Shown piece after piece: positions 10,881 through 23,476 of a stretch of DNA of 64,000 nt; within the stretch, counting starts at the first letter, position 1; every line of letters begins with the position of its first letter. The DNA lies in contig CM070576.1 of NCBI GenBank assembly GCA_036346355.1, forward strand, positions 53,925,712 to 53,989,711, written 5' to 3'. The position numbers were made by a program, and so were the translations under genes. This DNA comes from Rhipidocladum racemiflorum (Eukaryota; Streptophyta; Magnoliopsida; Poales; Poaceae). Under the pieces are notes generated by a model, which did no database searches, was not told where the DNA came from, and saw only the letters and a program-made list of their open reading frames with translations.

Positions 10881-11766
10881 ATAATTCACACTATACCATC
10901 TAAAGGTTGGCAACCACCGAAATACCACTCTAAAGATTTTTTTTTTTAGATAATACTACTCCAAACATGTTTGGTTTCAGATAATGCTAGCTCCACTCTT
11001 TTTCCCTTTTTAAATTATTTCGCACATTTTAACACGCGTGAAAAGAAAAGACACATTTGCCCCGTGCTTAGTAGTATGACACTTGTATTATTATGTTGAG
11101 TAGTTATATGTTAAGTATTGTCTAGTATATATCATTCTATCAGATTTAGCATGCCCGCGGGCCGCGGCTTATCCAACTTTGGAACCTATGTTAGTAGGAC
11201 TTTATCGGCTGTGTGTTTTTAAATCTGTGTTATTTTTTAAATTGCTAGAATCCTAATGTTTCAATGCATGTCGCTTGTTCAACCTGCTTCTTCCAATAAT
11301 ACTTCTTTGATTTGCTATCAGTTGCTTCTTTCAAGACACACATTGCTTTTAGCATATACCATGTGTTGACTATGATCGCTGTATATTTCAATCATGTACT
11401 TGTTGGTTGCTTCTGTCGAGTATCATATATCTTGTGCCCAGACGGCCTTGTAAAACTTACATTAGTCCCGAGACAGAGCGCTGTCCGCAATAGGGTCTCC
11501 TGGTCACAAGTCACGGGATCACGGTCACGGCCGACTGGACCGAATCATTTGCCATCTGACAACATAGCAATTGGTTGGTCAGACAGCAGAGGGCAAACGT
11601 GTCTTTTTGCGCATGTTAAAAGATGCAAAAATGATTTACAAAGGGGGGAAGGCGTGGAATGGTATAGTGTAGAATCAAACATATTTAGAATGGTATTCTC
11701 CGTCGAAAAATATTTCAACTGGTATTTAATGACTGCCAACCTTTGAGGTGGTATAGTACGAATTAT
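10881..11766. mobile_element. Inverted-repeat DNA element (probable MULE-type or unknown TIR element)
   Basis: The left end ATAATTCACACTATACC continues with CATCTAAAGGTTGGCAACCACCGAAATACCA. It is mirrored at 11687-11766, giving terminal inverted repeats of 55-80 bp with a few small indels. I find no clear target duplication. The interior (10940-11680) is mostly AT-rich and has no recognised transposase. Confidence 0.6.
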
Positions 11767-12379
11767 CCCCGTTCAGCCGTGAAGCGAGCCCATTAAGGTT
11801 TCTTGGGCAGGTTAATGTTTTCCGATCGTTTTTTAATGCTCAACGTGTCAGATATACGAGGAATGTGGTTTTAATCCAAGGTCCAAAATATGATTGATTT
11901 GCCAAAAAAAAATGGTCTATAGTTAATTAGACATTCCTCTTAGGTTCGTGGCCGCGAGCTTGACAGTCAGTAATTGACCAGGAAAAGATGTATGAGCAGG
12001 TGGTTGACTGGTAGTCAGCTGGGGTTGATTGTTATGTTGGACCGTGGCCACGAGCTCAACCGTAGGTCAATATCAGTACACAGGTGAATTTGACAGAGAC
12101 GTTGGATGATGGCAACCATCAATAATACCAACCGCTATGAACAACACACCCCTCGGATAGTGTTTTGAGACGTAAATTCAATCAAATCCCATCTGAAATG
12201 CCCCAAAAATTTCAAAACCCAATCAAAATCCTAAATTGCGAATTAATCAAATTTTAACCGTGTTCGTCGCTTTGGACCAGATTTGGGGTTAGAGTGGAGA
12301 AGATTGAGCCGCTTACCCGTTGTTCCTCGCTCGGACCGGTGGACCCCCGTGCGTGCCGCTGAGTCGTCGCCACCCCCGC
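11767..12379. other. Intergenic; no gene seen
   Basis: No convincing reading frame or complete element. A doubled theme around GGCCGCGAGCTTGACAGTC and GTGGCCACGAGCTCAACCG (11950 and 12045) suggests old repeat material. On the minus strand the donor-like GGGTAAGC at 12310-12320 belongs to the duplicated leader described next. Confidence 0.35.
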
Positions 12380-12660
12380 GCTCGGTCCGAAAGAAAGGCA
12401 GCGAGGAAGAATGGCAGGGCTAGCGGCGGCGACAGCGGAAGGGTTGGGGGTCGCGGAGGTGGGTTTTGCTCCGCCCCTGCGCCGAAGCGGTCCGAAAGGG
12501 TAGTGCGGTGCGGCGTGGCGCTAGCCGAGAAGAGATGGTAATGTGGAGAGACTGCTCCTATTTTGGGCCGTCCGATCGTGATCAACGGTGCACATAGGTC
12601 ACCCGTGCGAAACCGCCTTCCACCAGCCGATGCTGTGACTAGGGGACAACAATGCCACTT
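12380..12660 (-). promoter_or_regulatory. Second copy of the FLX-like promoter/leader
   Basis: 12406-12660 matches 8510-8760 over about 250 bp in the same orientation, including the GGTGGGTTTTGCTCCGC, CCGTCCGATCGTGATCAACG and GTGCACATAGGTCACCCGT words. Both copies end in a GTAAGC donor on the minus strand (here 12313-12318). It could therefore serve as a distal alternative first exon of the FLX-like gene, or be a relic of segmental duplication. Confidence 0.55.
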
Positions 12661-13026
12661 GCCACTCGGGATCAGGTTTGCTTCGCTGTATACGATGCGA
12701 TTCGGCGGCACATCACGGCGGCTTCGGGTCAGGAAATCGCGGTGGGCGGCCCGCTCGCCTCGCCCAGGTGGAGGCGGAGGCGGCCACCGACGAGCCAGCA
12801 ATGGTAGGTCGGCGCCGGACGGAATTCGCTAGCCCTGTCGTTTGATTCGACGCAACAACGAAGAGCTGCCTGGTTTGTTTGCTATGGAGTGCTTGGGGTT
12901 GCAGCCTTGCTTAGGTGCGTGTGGTCTTGGTTTATTGGATCTGACGCAGCACTAAAAATAACTCATACAATGGATCGTCTATATAACTGTATGTAATGAG
13001 CTCTCATTCAATTAACAGTCTGTCTA

Positions 13027-13170
13027 TACAATGGTACACAACATATGAAGCTGTCTATAAGACTGTCTATTAAATAGTAGATAGCAGTTTTCTCTCTCCT
13101 TCCCCTCTTCTCCACGTCACTTAAAATCCTACATGACATCTCTTATAGACAGCTGATTGTGACCATTGTA
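13027..13170. mobile_element. Small MITE (144 bp) of unclear family
   Basis: Ends TACAATGGT and ACCATTGTA, and the GAAGCTGTCTATAAGA/TCTTATAGACAGCT pair further in, form inverted repeats of roughly 30 bp. The interior is CT-rich. The target duplication is ambiguous because the flanks are TAT/ACAT. Confidence 0.5.
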
Positions 13171-13723
13171 CATACCTAAAAAATCTCTAACAAAGGCAAA
13201 ACACAATATACCGACAAACCTGTGGCATTTTCCAAATTTTGTGATTCTCAATGGCATTACCCAAATTGCAATGTTTTGAAGTGACATATATCAAACTTTG
13301 AAAAAAAGAAACTAATTCGATTCCTCACAGCGTGGCCGTCCAAGAAACCGACTCTTAAGACCAAAATACAATGCAAAGTCTCAGATGATAATTCAGAACA
13401 GATTAAGGTTCCATAGAGCGACATTGAACTGCGAATCAAATTCTCAATTTACGTCATTTTAATTTAAGACGGCCAACAATTCTCTTTGCAACATAAGGTG
13501 TTTACCCTGCTACAAAGTACCGTCTGAAGAATAATTCTCGTGAGTTACTCAATTATTTGTGAACAAAAAACATAAACAAAACACCTCAGAATTCCCCTGG
13601 GGAAGCATCAAACGTCAATCAAAGAGATGATCTAAATGATATGCGGAACAGATAATACTCAGAAGTCGAGACTAGTCAACTAGTTCCCCCCAAAAGAATT
13701 AATTTCAGGCGAGCATCTGGTAT

Positions 13724-16700
13724 CTAATCCAGATTGGCAATCACTGCATCAGTAACTTCCTGGGTGGTGCTGGTGCCGCCCAGATCCTTTGTTCTGTACT
13801 TGCCTTCCGCGACGACACGCTTCACTGCCGTTTCCAGCCGGTCAGCAAAGGACGGGAACTGCAAATGCCTCAGCATCATGGCGGATGATAGAAGCAGGGC
13901 AACAGGGTTTGCTTTCTTCTGCTCTACAATATTCTCATTGCCGACATTTCCTGCAGAAGCACCTTGCTCAAAGACGGCATGGTCCTGACCCACATTACCT
14001 GCAACACAAAGGAGCATACAAGGATTAATAGGCCTCACTCTCAAACTTATATTTGATTAAAAGATGCACCAATATGCGGTTCATGTATCTAAAAAAAAAG
14101 GAAGATCAGTAATATTTATGTAATTATTCCAAAAGAACCGATGAAGGCTAAAATTATGTAAAAGACAAACACAAAACACCTAGCATAATGACGTTAGTCA
14201 GAGACCAACAAAATATTGTGAAAATTCCAAGAATGAAGTGTTGACATATTCATTATTTGTATGTAGAAATGACCACGGGAACAAAGTACAAACTGAAACC
14301 CTACCTCCAGGCATGACACCTGTCCCTCCAACAATACCTGCAGCTGTGTTGGCCACCAAATTGCCGTAAAGATTAGGTGTAACCTACCAAAAGAATCCAG
14401 AGAAAGCAAGTTAGAAATTCTGCAGGTAGCCCCAAGGTATGGCATACTTAAAAGAAACATTCGGGAATACCAGGATAATTAGATGCATACCATAACATCA
14501 AATTGTTCAGGCTTTGCAACAAGTTGCATACAGCAGTTGTCAACAATTATTTCGTTATATTGAATACCAGGATATTTTGAGGCAACCTCACGGCAAGACT
14601 CCAAGAACAAACCATCAGCAAGCTTCATGATGTTTGCTTTATGCACTGCTGTGACTTTCTTTCGGTTGTTAAGGTAAGAATACTCAAAAGCATATTTAGC
14701 AATCCTCTCAGAGCAAAACTTTGTGATCACCTAGAAAATCCATTCAGTAAGTATAGGAAGGAAATTGTGTTCTCATTTCTCAAACAAAAAGTAAGAAGGA
14801 AAAACTGTTGACAGAACAAACTGAAAATGCAAGCATAAGCTGGCGCCTTTTTTCATTAAAAGTTTCTTGAGCAAACTCATGTAGCACCTCATGACATATA
14901 AGACTATAAGAGAACTAATTAAAGGCTTACACAAAAGCAAAAAGATAAGAAAATAAGCACATATGCCACAAATATTGTTAATATTTAAATATGGACAGCA
15001 CCTTCAGCATATCTTAATCTATTTGATAATAAGAGAAACCACACTAACCTTTTGGGTATTCATGTACTGGCAAAACAATATATACAAGCAAATATGTAAA
15101 TCAATGCATAATAATTTCACACACGGTATATCTGGAGACGACAGTACCTATTGCCTAGAATACATACATCCCAAATCCATGATACCAACCTCATGATATG
15201 TCACATCACAGAACAGATAATAGCAACAGTATGTTCTACAGAAGGCCTACAGTGTTTGGTACCGAATACACCAACCGCAAATGCATAACATTCGAGCAAT
15301 ATTCCAACTTGTAAGTAAAGGAGGAAATTACTCAAATTCACAGTTTGTACTACCCAAACATTTACCAGGCAAACAATGACCCATCGGTTTAATTAAACTG
15401 GTTCATATTGATAAAGAAGCCTGATAATCCACATCTCAAGATTGGACAACCAAAGCACACGCTAAGCATTAAAACAAAAATATGCCAGTGAATTGGAGTC
15501 GTCTCATCCTTAATGGCACTGCAAATTGGGACTCTAAATTTTGCAGTTCCACAGAGCTGTACCGTCAACTGTGCCCATAACTCCAATTGCAAACTTATGA
15601 GGCATGAATTGCTACAACGATATAAAATATTGAGCAAACAGTAAATTTCTAGAAACGTCTTATTTATATAGATTCCGCGGCCACAAATTCCAATGAACTC
15701 AATTTTACGCATGTTGAGCTAACAAGCTGACGTCACCACTTCCATAGCAAATTGAGTTCGGTAGGGCTCCAGCTCCAGCTCCTGGAGCTCCTTTCTGATT
15801 CTGCTCTGACTCCCCTTGATTCTAATCTCCTGAGGAGCAAGAAATTAAGAACCACAATTATACACAAACTACTACAAATCTTAAAACTGATTCTCCGCGG
15901 GAGCTACCTATTGGCTGATTCTTGCTCCCAGTGGAAAAACGAAAATCACTCCAAGGTGATTTTGCTTCTTGTATGAGGGAGCTGAAGGCGTTCGGTAGAG
16001 CTCTAGCTCCTCTAGACGAGAACCCAGGAGCCGGGGCTCTACCGAACGGGGCCTAAATCATGTGATCTACTCAGTAGAAACTCTGCAATAGGTAACTCTC
16101 ATCCCATCCATGGACTAACTATGATCTGTAAAATCTACCAACCGCATAACCTGTACCAGCCATAGCGACCACGAATTCCATCACAGCGTCGCAGAAACAC
16201 ACATCACACGCCAATCAATGCAGGGTGGCGATCCTCCAAACAAGACAGATCAACGCGGGGGCGCGATTGGCCATACCTTGAGGCTCTCGACGACCCCGGG
16301 CACGACCTCGTGCTCGAGCCCCGAGTACTCGCCCTCGGTGTTCTCCCTGATGACGACAATGTCGACATCCTGGTGCCTGGTGGGCAGCCCGGGGAGGTTG
16401 GAGCAGTTGACGAGCGAGGCGTAGAGATCGAGCTCCTTGCGGAGCTGCATGTTGAGGGAGGAGACCCCACCGCCCACTGGGGTGGCGAGCCCGCCCTTGA
16501 GGCAGACCTTGTTGCGGCGGATAGACTCGATGACGGCGGGCGGCACGGCGGGCATGTCGCCGTGGACCTCGTAGGTCTCGAAGTAGACTGGCGCGTGCAT
16601 CGCCTCCATCACCTGCCGCACGGCGCCGGTGACCAGGGGCCCGATGCCGTCGCCCGGTATGAGCGTGACGGCGCGCGGGCTTCCGTCGCCGGGCCGGGGC

Positions 16701-16807
16701 ATGTAGGTCACCGTGCGGCGCGCGCCGCCGCCGTGGCCGGGGAGGGGAGGCGAGGGGGCCCGGGTGTAGACGAGGCGGCGGAGTAGAGGGGCAAATCGCC
16801 GCGCCAT
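13724..16807 (-). CDS. NAD-dependent isocitrate dehydrogenase, regulatory subunit (mitochondrial)
   Basis: Four exons, complement(join(13724..13998, 14305..14383, 14491..14730, 16277..16807)), give 374 residues, the normal family length. All junctions are GT-AG and phases close exactly. Residues 1-30 are Arg/Ala/Pro-rich with few acids, a typical mitochondrial presequence. VTLIPGDGIGPLV, LKGGLATPVGGGVSSLNMQL, VIRENTEGEYSGLEHEVV and TAVHKANIMKLADG place it in the isocitrate/isopropylmalate dehydrogenase family. NLYGNLVANTAAG, where catalytic subunits carry a D...SD motif, marks the regulatory (non-catalytic) subunit of the octameric TCA-cycle enzyme. VNCSNLPG carries the conserved cysteine discussed in redox control of plant IDH. 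Intron 1 (1,546 bp) carries a MITE at 15755-16054. The gene is intact and is not co-regulated with its neighbours in any visible way. Confidence 0.96.
15755..16054. mobile_element. MITE in IDH intron 1
   Basis: The left end GTTCGGTAGGGCTCCAGC pairs with GGGGCTCTACCGAACGGGGC at the right. A further GTTCGGTAGAGCTCTAGCTCC at 15990 is a direct internal copy. The interior is rich in AGCTCC words and non-coding. The family looks PIF/Harbinger- or hAT-like; the target duplication is unclear. Confidence 0.55.
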
Positions 16808-17000
16808 GGGGAGGGCTGGGGAGCTGGGTCGCGGGGGCGGACGCGAATTGCGATCGGGGAGGCAGAGGCGGGCGGCCGGGAAGGATGGAGACCGGGGGAG
16901 AGAGAGAGAGAGAGGAGAAAGGGAAGGGAGAGATGGATACGCGAGTTTTTTTTTTTCCGGTTTAGTCCTTGGAGTTGTTCGGTGTATTTGTTAATTAAAT
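16808..17000 (-). promoter_or_regulatory. IDH 5' UTR and proximal promoter with GA/CT tract
   Basis: Directly upstream of the IDH ATG the minus strand is CT-rich, with a (GA)n run on the plus strand at about 16890-16920, a usual feature of grass core promoters. No clear TATA box is seen. Confidence 0.4.
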
Positions 17001-17669
17001 CGAATTTAAGCTTCCTTCACAAGAATAAATTGTTGTCTCTGACAAGTGGGTCATCAAAGAGGGAATTTTCCGAGTGCAAGAGAATTTATACGCGTACCCT
17101 ATTTTTTATTGACTTTTATTATATCTGAAGTGTTTTTTTTGGAATTCCTGCAAAATTCGTACATTCAGAATTTTTCTCAACTTCTATTAGATTTGAACTG
17201 TTTTACGTGGAAAGAATCACTACAAAATTTCTACATTCGAAGGACTGTTTGGCAATTTAGAACCAAGCTGTTTCTACTAGAATCTGGAGAAAATCCAGCT
17301 AAACGGACTAAAACTCGGAACGATTCTCCTCGAAACGTTTTTTTTTTCACACCGTGGCTGAATCACCCTCAACCCCGTTTCTACTGTTTCTACTAAATCT
17401 AGAACCGTACCAAACGATTTGCAAATAATAATTCTGATTCTACCTGAAATATTTCTACCAAGAATCTGAAATCGTTTCTATTTCTATTAGAATATGGAAC
17501 CGTACCAAACGGATCCGAAATGGTGCTCAACCGGTAAGCTCGATGCACAAATATACACATATCGTTACGAAAGTGTTAGATGATTGAATTTATCACCAGA
17601 TAGTAAAAAACCCAACCGTCAATGCAAATGAACGATCAAACAAACGGAACCCTCACATCAATTGCTTTT
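17001..17669. other. Degenerate transposon remnant, no gene
   Basis: Repeated words of the type TTCTA(C/T)TAGAAT, CGTACCAAACG and GGAACCGTACCAAACGGATCC (17250-17520) are typical of the ends and body of a PIF/Harbinger-like MITE, but I cannot fix both ends. Confidence 0.4.
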
Positions 17670-18190
17670 GGAAAAAGTTTATATAACACATTTAAAACTT
17701 TGCTCAAAAGTTCGTCCGATACTCGAATCCAAACTTGCAATTTGGTTTAAATAACACACTGATTCGATTTCACATAATGGTATTCTCGTGTAGCATGATG
17801 AATAGACGATTTTGTCACATAAGATAATACGATTTTGCCACATAAAATAATACGCTGAACAAATGTAGGTAAATAACAGACGGTGCCTATAAGTTCTCCA
17901 CCAAATTGAAATAAAGATGGAAGGAACTACAAGGGCGACAACCATGGAAATGGTAAAACTACGCGGAGGAGAAGCCCCTGCGGGTCCTCACCTAACTAAC
18001 ACAGTATATCATTCTACATGGTAAAATCACTTATTTATCATATCACATAAGTAATACCACTATATAAAACCAGGTTATTGTGTTATTTGAATCAAATTGT
18101 AAAGTTCAAACGGTTATTTAGTTTCATAGTTCAGGGTGTTTGATGAATGAATTTTTGACCTAAATTTGGGATGTTATATAGATTTTTTCC
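17670..18190. mobile_element. MULE-type non-autonomous element (521 bp)
   Basis: Starts GGAAAAAGTTTATATAACA and ends in its mirror TGTTATATAGATTTTTTCC, with inverted similarity extending about 85-100 bp (long terminal inverted repeats). The flanking 9-mers ATTGCTTTT (17661-17669) and ATTGATTTT (18191-18199) agree at 8 of 9 bases, the target duplication size of Mutator-like elements. No coding region. Confidence 0.75.
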
Positions 18191-19118
18191 ATTGATTTTT
18201 GATTCAGCAACCATCGTGAAGGGATGTACTTACTAGATTATTGGTTCAGCGACGCTAATTCTATTGTAAGCCAGATGATGGTAGCGAAGTTGGGCTTTCT
18301 CTGCTATAGACCGAAGTCACCGAACCTAAGGAAAATTGGGAATGAATCTAATTCACTGCCTATCAGAAATACCATATTGTATTGCCAGCCATCAAGATGA
18401 CACTTGCAAAATGATACCATGTCTCATCTTTGGATGTACGCAATTGCTTTCACAAATTCTATCTTGGTTTCTGGCCATGCGCCCCTGAATCTTCAATTCA
18501 CAACGAAGAAGATAAAAATGATAGTGAAGGCCCAGAGAGCAGATCCTTCAACTTAATGTAGTCCAAGGCTCCTAGCTTCGAACCTTCTCAGTTCTGACCT
18601 CTCTTACAGCCTATAGTCCCTATACACACTGCCAAACAAGATGAACAGAAAGGTCAGCGTGTAGTGAACTACTGATAACCAGCTTTAAGAAATGGAAACG
18701 TGCCACCAGACTGGTAGTCACAAACACCTTGGTAGTGTAACTTCAAATGCCTAACAGTGAATTTAAATTAAATTTTACAATCAGTTCTGTGTTGGTGTGT
18801 AAATGTGAAGCACTAAAGCACATAAAAACTTCAGATTTATGGTCCTCTCACGGAGGAACACAAAATACCTGAGTTACATCAGCAAACAACGAAAAATAAG
18901 TGGAAAATCAGGACACAATATTTTATTATTACATATGCCTTAAGAACAAGAATATGTATTTACTAGCAGTAGCTACCACAGGAAAAGCAAGGTCCTTAGT
19001 ATGTTAGTCCAAAACACATATACAAACAAACGACCACATACATACAGAAGATAAAAATTGATCAAATGCTGGATTCAAATTTGTACTAATTACATAGGAA
19101 TTAAGTTCACGAGCCACA
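18191..19118. other. Non-coding stretch with a possible distal 3' UTR exon
   Basis: On the minus strand TTGTTTGGCAG (18659-18669) is a good acceptor and could start a distal 3' UTR exon (about 18440-18658) of the FAM175-like gene, joined to the donor at 20510. There is no protein evidence. Confidence 0.25.
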
Positions 19119-20378
19119 CAATGAAACTTTGGGAGCAAGTGATTGAGCATCATTTAAGAAGAGTGGCTAGCTAGCGTAACGAAAAACCAATTTGGTTTTA
19201 TGCCGAGGAGGTCGACCACGGAGGCGATCTTCTTGACATGACAGCTGATGGAGAGGTATAGGGAGGAAAAGAAGGATCTTCACATGGTGTTTATCGACTT
19301 AGAGAAAACTTACAACAATGTGCCAAGAAAGGTTATGTGGTGGGCGCTTGAAAAGAAAAAATGTCCCAACAAAGTACGTTACCCTAATCAACGATGTGTA
19401 CAATGATGTTGTGACTAATGTCAAAGCATGTGGTAGCTTTACCAGTTGCTGTCCTATTAAGATAAACTGCGGTCAGCATTGAACCCCTACATTTTTGCCC
19501 TAATGATGGACAAAGTCACATGAGACCTGCAAAGGGAGATTACTTAGTGTGGGGTAGGTGTTGATAGGAAGAGCTGTGGATGACGACTTTACAATCGAAG
19601 GGCTTTAGATTTAGTAGGGCTAAAACTGAGTATATGAGGTGTGTTTTCAGCGGTGCTATCGTAGATAATGGAGATGTTAGTTTGGACGAAAGAAGTAGTG
19701 CCCAAGAAGGAAACGTTTTGATATTTGGGATCAATGCTACAGAGTGACAGTAAGATTGATGAAGATGTGGGCCACAGGATATGAGCAGGATGGGTGAAAT
19801 GGCGCCAACCATCTGGTATCCAATGTGATAGAAAAGTTCCTCAAAAGTTAAAGGGTGAGTTCTATAGGATATCGATCAGATCGGTGATGCTATATGGAGT
19901 GGAATGTTGGGCGACAAAAAGACATGTATAGAAGATGAGTGTAGCAGAGATGCGGATGCTGCAGTGAATAAGTAGTCATATAAGGCGAAATCAAAGCCGC
20001 AATAATGATATACATGATAGGGTTGAGATAGCACCAATTGAAGAAAAGCTTATCCAACATTGTTTGAGATGGTTTGGACATCTCTAACGGACACCTCCTG
20101 AGGCACCAGTGCGTAGTGGAATTTTAAGCCGTATCAAAAACATAAGAAGAGTCGGAGGTCGATCAAGACTGATGTAGGAAGAAACAGTTAAAAGAGACAC
20201 AAGAGATTGGAATGTATCCAAAGAATTAGCGTTGGATAGGACTGCAAGTAAGTTAGCCATTCACGTACCGGAATCATGACGTAAGATATAAGGTCTAGGG
20301 GTCATTTGACTTTGATTGGGTTTCATTCATAGCCTACCCTAACTTGTTTGGGACAAAATACTTGGTTGTTGTTGTTGA
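19119..20378 (+). pseudogene. 5'-truncated RTE-type LINE reverse transcriptase remnant
   Basis: Translation in shifting frames gives fragments of a non-LTR reverse transcriptase: QFGFMP-RRSTTEAIF, LMERYREEKKDLHMVFIDLEKTY and, near the end, MLYGVECW. There are many stops and frameshifts. It ends in a short (TTG)n run at about 20364-20378 after AACTTGTTTGGGAC, the characteristic 3' tail of plant RTE elements. The YADD-containing core is missing or destroyed. It lies inside or near the 3' end of the FAM175-like gene, in the opposite orientation. Confidence 0.8.
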
Positions 20379-20535
20379 TGGATTCTTTATAATGATTCAA
20401 CAAATAGTGAAGGAATAGGGAGCTGTCAACCAAAATAGAAGAACGATTTAGGATGAACGAATGAGACCTTACACACATAAGACAAAGCAAAAGGGGCAAG
20501 TCAGGAATACCTTGCTGAGAACAGAATCTCTGTCC

Positions 20536-23204
20536 TTATTTCAATCCAGCAAATTTTTTCCTTAGCAATGAATTCTGATGTTCCTACAAAACAATATCAG
20601 CACAAAACATGGTAAAAAATTTTTTAAAAACAAGGTAGTTGTTGTTGATATCAGCAATATATCTGAAGATAATTCTTGCAAAACTGGAGATCAATAAATG
20701 AAAAGGTAGAGACAGCAACCAAAAAAATTATGAGAATAACGTAAGAGATGTATCCTGTTAAATTTGAAGACAATATTAAAGTTGTTCCAGCATGTGCACA
20801 ATACAAGTAGTAATTGATGACAGCGTATTTGATACATAGAAGCTTAAATTTGGTCAACAAACCAATCTAGATGTACCATTCAATTATTCAACACAACTGT
20901 CTTTACTCTTTCTAGTTCAATGTTTCAATGCCCCCTTTCAAACACAAATTACATGGACCATGATTCTTGATAGCCCACTCAATAACTTTCAATTTCAAAA
21001 AAGTTGAACACATGTGATCAGATTCACTATCCAAGATAAACAGCATTCAACCTCACACAACTTATTCAGCTACAGGCACAAAATGCAATAGTATATTGAC
21101 CAAAAATGCAAAACCACATGTTCATACGGGTACATGCACTATCTTAACCCTCAAAAGTGCCTCAAGATTTGTGCCAGGGATATTCGATTATTAGAAGATG
21201 GGGTGGTGGTTTGGATTTTGAAAGTTTGCATCAATCTCGAGGCACATTTGATGGTGTTGATAGGACATGTACCCACATGTATATGTGGAAAAATCACATC
21301 TGTATATTGACTCCTGATAGTTAAAGGTGAGACCAACCCTAACATGACATGAATGAAGGATCTCTGACTATTTGTGTATATCAACAACAAGTCAAAAATG
21401 GCAGTAGTTAAAATACAAAATCACAAGTTTTAGATTAATACACACTACAGGTACAAACTGTACAAGGTTTCCTGGAGGTTAACAGTTGAACCAAAAAAGT
21501 AGTATAGCTTGCACATGTAAGTATTCCAAAAGTCCGCAACTACCTTAAACTCAACTGTGCAATCTGTTCATTAACCTTGGTATTCCAGAGAACGGAGATT
21601 ACCACTCTGTTTTGGCTTTTCACAGCTCAAATCGTCACACTCATAACAGAGAACACTGCTACACCCTTCAAAGCAGCCTTCTAAAAGAATGATTGGTGAG
21701 TGCCATATTAACTAGTATTTCCATTCACTTGGCCACCTGGGTCCTCTATAGTGGGTATCACCATATCAGGCCCCACTCTACAGCTTTCACATCTTGCATC
21801 TTAGACCTCACGAGATCCTAAGACATGCTGGCTTTACAAATTTTATTGAAGAGAGAAATGCCATATTGCAATAAAATGAACCTACATTATATGTCTTATC
21901 CATGCACAATTGCACACATGGGCATACATATGCAATGCAAGCATACACATGCATGCACATGTCTTTTTGAGAAACAAACAAATGCTACATTGTTCACACT
22001 TCACACAATTTATAAGCAGTTAACTCGGATAAATTGTGATTACGCAAGTAAACATAGATGATGCAGAAGAAAATTGGTTTCAGTAGGAGACACTACAGTG
22101 AAAAGCAAATAATTCTATGTGAACCAGTTTAGCCTTTCTATCTTGCAACCATTTCATATCACAAGTGGACCTTAGTATTCAACCAGAAGTCAAGTTTCGA
22201 CCATAAAACCTAAGTTCTCTCCTGAATGCCACTAAAATGCCAGATAATTCCTTGGATTCTGACTTCTCCAAATGTGCACATAATATTGCCTCACTCGCAT
22301 ATCAGAAATGTTGTTTCATGCTAGACTAATAATTGATACAGAAGAGATGGTTTTGTCCACAGACGCAAGCACTTCAAATTCAACAGAAACACAACAAGCA
22401 CAGAACTCAGAATCGAACCACTACCTGATCGAGGACGCGCTCATTGCTCTCCTCCACCTCCCGAGCAAGCCCCTCCAGCCTCCTTAGCATCCCGGCGTAC
22501 ATCTCCTCCATCTCGTTAGCTTGCCCAGTGGTCGACACCACCACCGCCTGTACCCTTCCCAGCCCAAACCCATCGACCATCGCATCCATCGCCTTCTGCT
22601 GTCCAGTGTTGTAACCCTCTGCCGCTGCCACCGGCAGCCACGGCATCGGTGAATCCGCCGCGAAGGTGTGGTACTGATCCCGGAAACCGGGACCCACATT
22701 GACGACCTGGAGGGAGGCGGGGACGAGGCGGGAGTCAGCCAGGAGGAACGCGCGGTAGTCGAACGAGTGGATGGAGAGGTTGGAGGAGAAGGAAGGGCAT
22801 ACGAGGATGAAGACGAGGGGGTGGGTGAGGGCTAGGGTTTTGGAGAGGGAGCAAACGACGGCGACCTCGCGCATAGAGGGGCGGAGCACCGCGCGGCGGC
22901 GGGAGGAGAAGAAGCCGATGGCGGCGGAGGGATCGGGGGAATAGGGCTGGAAGCTGCCGAGGGGGTTGGAGAGGGAGGAGGGATGGGCGAGCGAGGCGTG
23001 GCCGGAGATGGAGATGGAGAGGGATGGGGCGGAGGAGGCGGGGGCGGGGTCGTTGTCGGAGAGGGACGGGGGAGGCGCGGGGGACCGCGCGGCGCGGCCG
23101 AATAGGACCCCATCGCAGTCGCCAACGGCGGCTCCGCAGCAGTCGAGGAGCGCCGCGAGAGCCGCGCCGGAGACGGTGAGCTTCGCGGCGTCGGGGGCTG
23201 CCAT
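20536..23204 (-). CDS. FAM175/Abraxas-family protein (MPN-like), plant type
   Basis: Exon 1 (22425-23204, 260 codons) starts MAAPDAAKLTVSGAALAALL and encodes an MPN-like fold without a JAMM metal-binding motif, then a C-terminal coiled-coil helix (LEGLAREVEESNERVLDQ). This arrangement matches Abraxas/FAM175 proteins, scaffolds of BRCC36-type deubiquitinase complexes; in plants they are linked to DNA-damage responses. The donor after VLDQ at 22424 joins in phase to an acceptor at 20584-20586. The resulting short exon adds EHQNSLLRKKFAGLK and a TAA at 20536-20538, giving about 275 residues, a plausible family length. That second exon is inferred. Its own donor at 20510 suggests a spliced 3' UTR. 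The 1.84-kb intron shows nothing but AT-rich sequence. Exon 1 is very GC-rich at its 5' end, as often in grasses. The family call rests on the overall pattern and could be wrong. Confidence 0.65.
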
Positions 23205-23476
23205 TGCTGGGGTGGGTTGGAACTTGGGAGCTTGGGATTTGGGAAGCTTCTGTTCAGACTAGGCCTTTTCGCCTTTCGGTCTTGCATTTTTGCTATCAGA
23301 AATATAAGACCGAAAATTTAATCAAGCCCTGGGCCCGTGGGCTGGGCCAGATTGCCTAGCTGGCTAACTGCCTCTGCGGCCTTTGCATTTGGACCATACA
23401 TATTTCGTGAGAATTATTAACAGAAATTTCATTTCAAGATCCGAAGCATTTCGCTGGTGTGCGTTTGGTATGCATA

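Noticed and set aside
12313..12801. 162-codon minus-strand frame
   Set aside because: It covers the duplicated FLX-like promoter/leader, has no domain, and the same region in the other copy does not conserve the frame.
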